The notes beneath the pieces were generated by a model. It was not told where the DNA came from. It ran no database searches and worked only from the letters and a program-made list of their open reading frames with translations. Shown here in pieces: positions 59,466-64,000 of a DNA stretch of 64,000 nt; within the stretch, counting starts at the first letter, position 1, and the number at the start of each line of letters is the position of its first letter. Origin of the DNA: JBFMFR01 sp040752025. GTDB lineage: Bacteria > Chloroflexota > Anaerolineae > Anaerolineales > UBA4823. The position numbers and the translations under genes are program-made. The stretch lies in assembly GCA_040752025.1 (NCBI GenBank), contig JBFMFR010000025.1:29084-93083 (forward strand), read 5' to 3'.

Positions 59466-62465
59466 ATGATCCTCATAACCAAGAATCGAGTCGATAACCT
59501 CCACCGGATGGTGCGCCAGCGCGCCTGGCTGCTGGCCTGGATCGCATTCATCTTCCTGGCGCTCGCCAGGCAGGTCTCCCAGGCGGCGCAGGCCGCCCCG
59601 GGCGAAGGCCTGGCGCAGGCTCAGTTCACGCTGTTGGGCTTGCAGACCTCAGGGGCGGTTTACACCCAGGTTAGCGCCGGTGGCTACCACACCTGCGCCC
59701 TGCGCAGCGATGGCCGCATCAATTGCTGGGGGAACAACGAATATGGACAGACCTCACCCATACCCATCCTGGTCGATGATTTGAGCTACACTCAAGTGGA
59801 TTCTGGCGATGTTCACACCTGTGCACTTCGCAGCGATGGGCAAGTAATTTGCTGGGGAAGAAATGATTTTGGCCAGGTATCCCCTATCCCCGATTTGCCG
59901 GCTGGGATGAACTATACCCAGGTAAGCGCTGGTGGAGCACACACCTGTACGGTACGCAGCGATGGCAATGTCATCTGCTGGGGGAGTAACAACTATGGAC
60001 AAGTTGCTCCAACGCCGGCTCTGCCAGTGGGGATCTCATACACCCAGGTGAGCGCTGGCGCTTTTCACAACTGCGCGTTGCGCAGCGATGGGCAGGTGAT
60101 CTGCTGGGGATACAACCCAACTGGCCAAGTCTCTCCAGTGCCGGCATTGCCGGATGGCGTCATTTACACCCAAGTGAGCGTGGGTTGGTATTCTTGTGCA
60201 CTGCGTAGCGATGGCGTGGTAACCTGCTGGGGAAATAGTTACTTGACAATTCCAACACTTCCCAGTGGTGTCAGCTATACCCAGGTGAGCGCAAGCTATG
60301 AACACAGCTGTGCTCTACGCAGCGATGGTCGCGTCGCTTGCTGGGGGCCTAATGGATACAGAGCCACTTCGCCCATTCCTAGCCTCCCAACAGGAACGTG
60401 GTACACACAGGTGAGCGCCGGCTCCTATCATAGCTGCGCCCTGCGCAGCGATGGCCGCGTGCTCTGCTGGGGATATAATGTGTATGGTCAGGCTGCGCCC
60501 ATGCCTGCCCTACCGCAGGGGGTCAGTTACGCCCGAGTCAGCGCCGGGGAACACGACTGCGCCATGATGAGCGATAGCAGTATTATCTGTTGGGGGCAGG
60601 ATAATGGAAACGGCGAAGTACTTCCCGTCCCGGACCCCCCAAGCGGGCTAAGCTACGCCCAGGTGAGTGCAGGAGTAGATCATAACTGCGCAGTGCTCAG
60701 CGACGGCAATGTGGTTTGCTGGGGCTGGGATCTTTGGGGGCAAATCTCAACAATACCTGGCTTACCCAGTGGTACAAGTTACACCCAGGTGAGCGTTGGC
60801 GGCATGCACTCCTGTGCCTTGCGCAGCGATGGACAGATCGTTTGCTGGGGTAACGATGGCAGCGGCCAAACCTCAGCCATCCCAGAGCTGCCTGCCGGGA
60901 TCACCTACACCCAGGTAGACTTGGGCCTCTTTTACTCCTGCGCCTTGCGCAGCGATGGGAATGTAGTCTGCTGGGGAACAAACTCAAATGGGCAGGTTTC
61001 TCCGGTGCCGGCGCCGCCGGAAGGCACCAGCTATACCCAGGTAAGCGCCAGCAGCGCGCATACCTGCGCACTGCGCGATGATGGAGGCATAACTTGCTGG
61101 GGACTCGATGATGAAGGACAGATCTCAGCGGCACCAGAACTACCAGAAGGGCTCAGCTATGCCCAGGTGAGCATTGGTGAAAGTCACACCTGTGCGTTAC
61201 GCAGCGACAGCCACATTCTCTGCTGGGGAGATAATGGTTTTGGCCAGGTATCACCCATCCCCGATCTGCCGGCTGGGATGAGCTATACCCAATTGAGCGC
61301 GGGCTACGGGCACACCTGCGCCCTACGCAGCGACGGTCGTGTACTCTGTTGGGGATATAACAAATTTCTCAACGGTCCATCTTCTGTGCCCAACAACCCG
61401 CCCACGGCAGAAGCCGGGGAGCCATACCAGGGCAGCGAAGGCAGCCCCATCAGCATGGACGGGTCAGGCTCCTACGATGATTACGGGATTGTCCTGGTTG
61501 AATGGGACTGCACCAACGATGGCGTCTTCGATTTTTCTTCCACCAGCCTGACCGGCACGGCCTGCACCTATCCTGACAGCGGCGCTTACATCGTACGCCT
61601 GCGCGTCACCGATGAATTCGGCGTGAGCGACCAGGATGGCGCCAGCGTAATCGTGGGCAACCTGCCCCCCACGGCGGTCGACGACGGCGGGACCGGCTTC
61701 ACCACCGATGAGGATACCCCCTTCACCACTGCCAGCGTGCTGGACAACGACAGCGACCCCGCCGGGGCCAGCGATCCGCTGAGCGTGCTGGCCTTCGACG
61801 CCAGCACCACCCTCGGACTGGTATCCGACAACGGCGACGGCACCTTCACCTACGATCCCAACGGCCAGTTCGACTACTTGCTGCCCGGGCAGAGCGCCAC
61901 GGACAGCTTCAGCTACACCCTCTCCGACGGCGACGGCGGCACGGACAGCGCCCTGGTGACGGTCACCATTACGGGCGTCAATGACGCCCCGGTCCTGGAC
62001 GATGCCGGCCAGCCAGCGCTGGAGCCGATCTACGTGAACGACTTCGACAGCCCCGGCAGTACGGTGGCCGAGATGGTGATCGACGCCTCGATCAGCGACG
62101 CCGACTCCGGCCCGGACCCCGAGGCCATCGCTGTGACCGGTGTGGATGACAGCCACGGCCAATGGCAGTACTCGCTGGACGGCGGGAGCGCCTGGCAGGC
62201 GGTCGGGGCGGTCTCCGAGAGTTCGGCCCTGCTGCTCGGCCCGCAGGCGCGCCTGCGCTTCGTGCCCGACCCCGATTGGAGCGGCAGCGCCAGCTTCAAC
62301 TTCCGGGCCTGGGACATGAGCCAGGGCAGCAGCGGCGACCGCGGCGTGGACACCCTGCCGGCCGGGGGCAGCTCGCCCTTCAGCAGCGCCAGTGATACGG
62401 CCATGATCGAGGTCAGGCTGTACACCTTCTGGCTGCCGCTGGTCGCGAACCTACCGCCGGGGTAA
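59466..62465 (+). CDS. secreted RCC1-repeat protein with PKD and cadherin-like domains
   Basis: The 999-residue protein has a signal helix (LLAWIAFIFLALARQVSQAA). From about 60 to 640 there are 14 RCC1-like repeats with the consensus YTQVSAGxxHxCALRSDGxxxCWG, each carrying two regularly spaced Cys and forming two beta-propellers. Then comes a PKD-like domain (about 645-735: PTAEAGEPYQGSEGSPISMD), a cadherin-like/VCBS domain (740-840: TAVDDGGTGFTTDEDTPF) and a domain of about 120 residues with DADSGPDPEAIAVTG. It ends LYTFWLPLVANLPPG. It binds extracellular ligands, perhaps polysaccharide. No catalytic site. Confidence 0.85.
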   Translation: MILITKNRVDNLHRMVRQRAWLLAWIAFIFLALARQVSQAAQAAPGEGLAQAQFTLLGLQTSGAVYTQVSAGGYHTCALRSDGRINCWGNNEYGQTSPIPILVDDLSYTQVDSGDVHTCALRSDGQVICWGRNDFGQVSPIPDLPAGMNYTQVSAGGAHTCTVRSDGNVICWGSNNYGQVAPTPALPVGISYTQVSAGAFHNCALRSDGQVICWGYNPTGQVSPVPALPDGVIYTQVSVGWYSCALRSDGVVTCWGNSYLTIPTLPSGVSYTQVSASYEHSCALRSDGRVACWGPNGYRATSPIPSLPTGTWYTQVSAGSYHSCALRSDGRVLCWGYNVYGQAAPMPALPQGVSYARVSAGEHDCAMMSDSSIICWGQDNGNGEVLPVPDPPSGLSYAQVSAGVDHNCAVLSDGNVVCWGWDLWGQISTIPGLPSGTSYTQVSVGGMHSCALRSDGQIVCWGNDGSGQTSAIPELPAGITYTQVDLGLFYSCALRSDGNVVCWGTNSNGQVSPVPAPPEGTSYTQVSASSAHTCALRDDGGITCWGLDDEGQISAAPELPEGLSYAQVSIGESHTCALRSDSHILCWGDNGFGQVSPIPDLPAGMSYTQLSAGYGHTCALRSDGRVLCWGYNKFLNGPSSVPNNPPTAEAGEPYQGSEGSPISMDGSGSYDDYGIVLVEWDCTNDGVFDFSSTSLTGTACTYPDSGAYIVRLRVTDEFGVSDQDGASVIVGNLPPTAVDDGGTGFTTDEDTPFTTASVLDNDSDPAGASDPLSVLAFDASTTLGLVSDNGDGTFTYDPNGQFDYLLPGQSATDSFSYTLSDGDGGTDSALVTVTITGVNDAPVLDDAGQPALEPIYVNDFDSPGSTVAEMVIDASISDADSGPDPEAIAVTGVDDSHGQWQYSLDGGSAWQAVGAVSESSALLLGPQARLRFVPDPDWSGSASFNFRAWDMSQGSSGDRGVDTLPAGGSSPFSSASDTAMIEVRLYTFWLPLVANLPPG

Positions 62466-62493
62466 TCTTGCGTTGGGAAACAGGAGGTGGAGT

Positions 62494-62652
62494 GTGAAGC
62501 GGGTGCTGATTGCTGTTCTGCTGCTGGGTTTGCTCCTGGCCGCGGCCAGGAGTTTGGAGGCTGTTCTGGAAGCAGTCAAACAGCCCTATGCACCTGGTGA
62601 GCAAACGTTGTCGTCAACCCAGGAACAACCAGGCCTGACGCCCTATCCATGA
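62494..62652 (+). CDS. small exported peptide
   Basis: A GTG start with AGGAGGTGGA upstream opens a 52-residue frame beginning MKRVLIAVLLLGLLLAARSL (first 20 residues, GTG read as Met), a clear signal segment or membrane anchor. The rest is short and hydrophilic, EAVLEAVKQPYAPGEQTLSS and on to TPYP. The stop is at 62650. The gene follows the RCC1 protein by 28 bp, so it may be cotranscribed. No known family is recognised. Confidence 0.55.
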   Translation: MKRVLIAVLLLGLLLAAARSLEAVLEAVKQPYAPGEQTLSSTQEQPGLTPYP

Positions 62653-62688
62653 TCCGGGTATGCATCCTAAATCAGGTGACAGAGGATG

Positions 62689-62793
62689 GTGACGCTGGCG
62701 AAGAGCTACGAGCCCTTCGGCCAGGCAATGGACAGCGCCGGGAGCGGGGAGAGCAACTTCGACTTCACGGGGGAGGCGCAGGCGGGGTGGTGA
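62689..62793 (+). pseudogene. RHS-repeat fragment
   Basis: Translation gives VTLAKSYEPFGQAMDSAGSG, then ESNFDFTGEAQAGW and a stop. It is a piece of the RHS-associated core seen again at 63621, but cut off at both ends and without a start. It is a direct repeat of about 97 bp of the later copy, lying just upstream of the toxin-antitoxin genes. Confidence 0.7.
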
Positions 62794-62848
62794 AGACCCT
62801 CGAACGGGGGGATGAGTGGTGTTATACTATGCAGCACAGGAGCAGACT

Positions 62849-63142
62849 ATGAGCACATATCCTTTCAACGCGGATAAGCTGGTCGATATCTGCCGCGCCC
62901 ACGATGTGACTATGCTGGGCATCTTCGGTTCTATGTCCAGGGGAGAGGCTACGGCGGAGAGCGATATCGATGTGTTGGTGCGCTTTGGTAAGCGCAAGAG
63001 TTTGCTCGCCTTGGTGAGGCTGGAGCGCGAATTGTCCACGGCCCTGGGCAGGAAAGTGGACTTGCTAACTGAGGCTGCGCTCAGCCCGTACTTGCGCAAA
63101 CGAATTCTGGATGAGTTGCGGATCATCTATGAACAGGGATGA
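62849..63142 (+). CDS. mntA: MntA-type minimal nucleotidyltransferase antitoxin
   Basis: The ATG follows AGGAGCAGACT. The 97-residue protein is a minimal nucleotidyltransferase: the motif GSMSRGEATAESDIDVLV contains GSxxRG and the SDxD catalytic Asp pair, and RKVDLLTEAAL carries the third Asp. In MNT-HEPN systems MntA neutralises the HepT toxin by transferring AMP to a Tyr near its active site. The gene overlaps hepT, in the usual order, and is preceded by a TATACT box at 62823-62828. Flanked by RHS fragments. Confidence 0.9.
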   Translation: MSTYPFNADKLVDICRAHDVTMLGIFGSMSRGEATAESDIDVLVRFGKRKSLLALVRLERELSTALGRKVDLLTEAALSPYLRKRILDELRIIYEQG

Positions 63143-63473
63143 GGTGTACCTGCGGCACATCCTGGATGCGGTTGCCCGCATCGATGAATATCTGCTGGAA
63201 ATCGATGAACGCACATTCCAACAGCGCTATCTCATCCAAGATGCAGTGATCCGGCAACTTGAGATTATTGGCGAAGCGGTGAAAAACGTTTCTCACGGAT
63301 TGCGAGATCGATACCCTCAAATCCCCTGGCAAGATATTGCCGGCGCACGCGATAAGTTGATCCATCATTACTTCGGTGTGGACATCGACAAAGTGTGGCT
63401 GATGGTCAAGGATGATATCCCGATCTTGAAAGAAAGCGTTCTTGAAATCATCGACGATTTGGAGAATCCATAA
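63129..63473 (+). CDS. hepT: HepT-type HEPN ribonuclease toxin
   Basis: The ATG at 63129 lies inside mntA (14-bp overlap). The 114-residue protein is an all-helical HEPN domain (DUF86 type) with the RNase motif in GARDKLIHHYFG (Arg-x4-His). Modification of the Tyr just after the motif, YF here, is what MntA does in studied pairs. HepT cuts RNA, typically tRNA, and slows growth when free. The stop is followed at once by the RHS fragment. Confidence 0.9.
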   Translation: MNRDEVYLRHILDAVARIDEYLLEIDERTFQQRYLIQDAVIRQLEIIGEAVKNVSHGLRDRYPQIPWQDIAGARDKLIHHYFGVDIDKVWLMVKDDIPILKESVLEIIDDLENP

Positions 63474-63483
63474 CAATCGAACC

Positions 63484-64000
63484 TGCCGCTTGATTGAAGT
63501 GTGCAATGATTTCATCGGCCTGGGGCGCATCGCACAGCAAGGCGAAAGCAGCACGGAGTATTTCCTGGGCGATGCGCTGGGCAGTGTGCGCCAGTTGGTG
63601 GATGGGGACGGGGTAGTGAGGCTGGCGAAGAGCTACGAGCCCTACGGCGATTTGATGGACAGCGCCGGGAGCGGGGAGAGCGCGTTCGGCTTCACGGGGG
63701 AGATGCAGTGGGGCGGGTTTATGTATTTGAGAGCCCGGTTTTACGCACCCCGGCAGGGCAGGTTTTTGAGCAGGGATAGCTGGGAGGGGGATTATGAACA
63801 GCCAATGTCGTACAATGCCTGGTTGTATGCTTACGCGAACCCAATTACCCTGATCGATCCTTCTGGAAATGTTCCATTACCAACGCCGACAAATCCATTG
63901 CTTGGCCCGATACCGCCCTTGGATCCAAGCGGAACTTCTGCGCCCCCAATGTATTTACCACCAGCTTCTACACTCGTCTCTATTTTGGATCCATGTGATA
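63484..64000 (+). pseudogene. RHS core and C-terminal region, N-terminus missing, runs off window
   Basis: The reading frame from 63484 shows NDFIGLGRIAQQGESSTEYF, then LGDALGSVRQLVDGDGVV and the RHS-associated core ARFYAPRQGRFLSRDSWEG and YAYANPITLIDPSGN, all typical of RHS/YD-repeat proteins. The usual N-terminal YD repeats are missing: translation of upstream sequence enters the hepT gene in another frame. After DPSG comes a Pro-rich stretch that probably leads into a variable C-terminal toxin domain beyond the edge. It is a broken or displaced RHS end. Confidence 0.7.

Noticed and set aside
1..64000. CRISPR arrays, transposases, prophage genes
   Set aside because: I found no spaced direct repeats of CRISPR type and no DDE or serine/tyrosine recombinase motif in any convincing frame.

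Overview
The window is GC-rich and dense with genes. It looks like chromosomal DNA of a member of Chloroflexota, probably class Anaerolineae. The reasons are lipoproteins with Pro/Thr-rich linkers after the lipobox, secreted proteins ending in a short aromatic-rich xLPLV/A motif, Ser/Thr kinases, roadblock/MglA-type signalling genes, split glutamate synthase genes and split MacAB-type exporters. This assignment is an inference from gene content; there is no rRNA, tRNA, CRISPR array or intact transposase in the window.

Layout. 0-11.7 kb: the end of a secreted metzincin-like protease, then a mostly leftward run of housekeeping and envelope genes (AlkD-type repair, VOC protein, methyltransferase, several lipoproteins, an M28 peptidase, an esterase-like protein, a TolB-like propeller, a membrane protein), separated by strong hairpin terminators. 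11.9-14.3 kb: an M20 dipeptidase and a double-GNAT protein in a translationally coupled pair. 14.4-21.7 kb: a leftward sugar-uptake and catabolism cluster: a FadR-type GntR regulator with a consensus promoter and palindromic operator, a Tat-type solute-binding lipoprotein, two permeases, a sugar isomerase/epimerase, a transaldolase-like enzyme and PanB. 22-29.4 kb: degV behind a promoter and attenuator-like hairpin, then a seven-gene leftward operon with a MacA-like adaptor, ATPase, MacB-like permease, Gly-rich lipoprotein, response regulator, sensor kinase and a small exported protein. 29.4-35.7 kb: an XRE remnant, a Ser/Thr kinase, a GT39-like membrane glycosyltransferase and a large propeller lipoprotein.

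35.8-41.1 kb: a seven-gene leftward signalling operon with a histidine kinase carrying a pseudo-receiver, an MglA-like GTPase, three roadblock-type proteins, an ODP-type diiron/metallo-beta-lactamase protein and a REC-roadblock protein. 41.3-46.2 kb: a rightward set that looks devoted to phospho- or sulfo-modification of surface molecules. 46.3-51.5 kb: a modular FN3/PPC exoprotein, a P1 peptidase and a REC/HD-GYP protein. 51.5-59.3 kb: a leftward glutamate-synthase-like region (FMN subunit, an AraC-MGMT repair protein, an EamA exporter, and a glutamine-amidotransferase/GXGXG subunit). 59.4-64 kb: a secreted RCC1-repeat protein, a small exported peptide, and an MntA/HepT (MNT-HEPN) toxin-antitoxin pair sitting between two pieces of RHS coding sequence.

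The most notable signal is in the leader of the FMN glutamate-synthase gene. A sigma70-type minus-strand promoter (TTGACG-18-TATAAT) drives a roughly 350-nt structured RNA whose core matches the glmS self-cleaving ribozyme from memory of the family: an A|GCGC site before a GC-rich P1, then GACGAGGATGGAGG, then GCGGATGCCTCCCGG, P3 and a P4-like region. It lies upstream of a glutamate synthase homologue rather than glmS, carries a 54-nt insertion and changes at the cleavage-site helix, and is followed by a strong intrinsic terminator just before the start codon.
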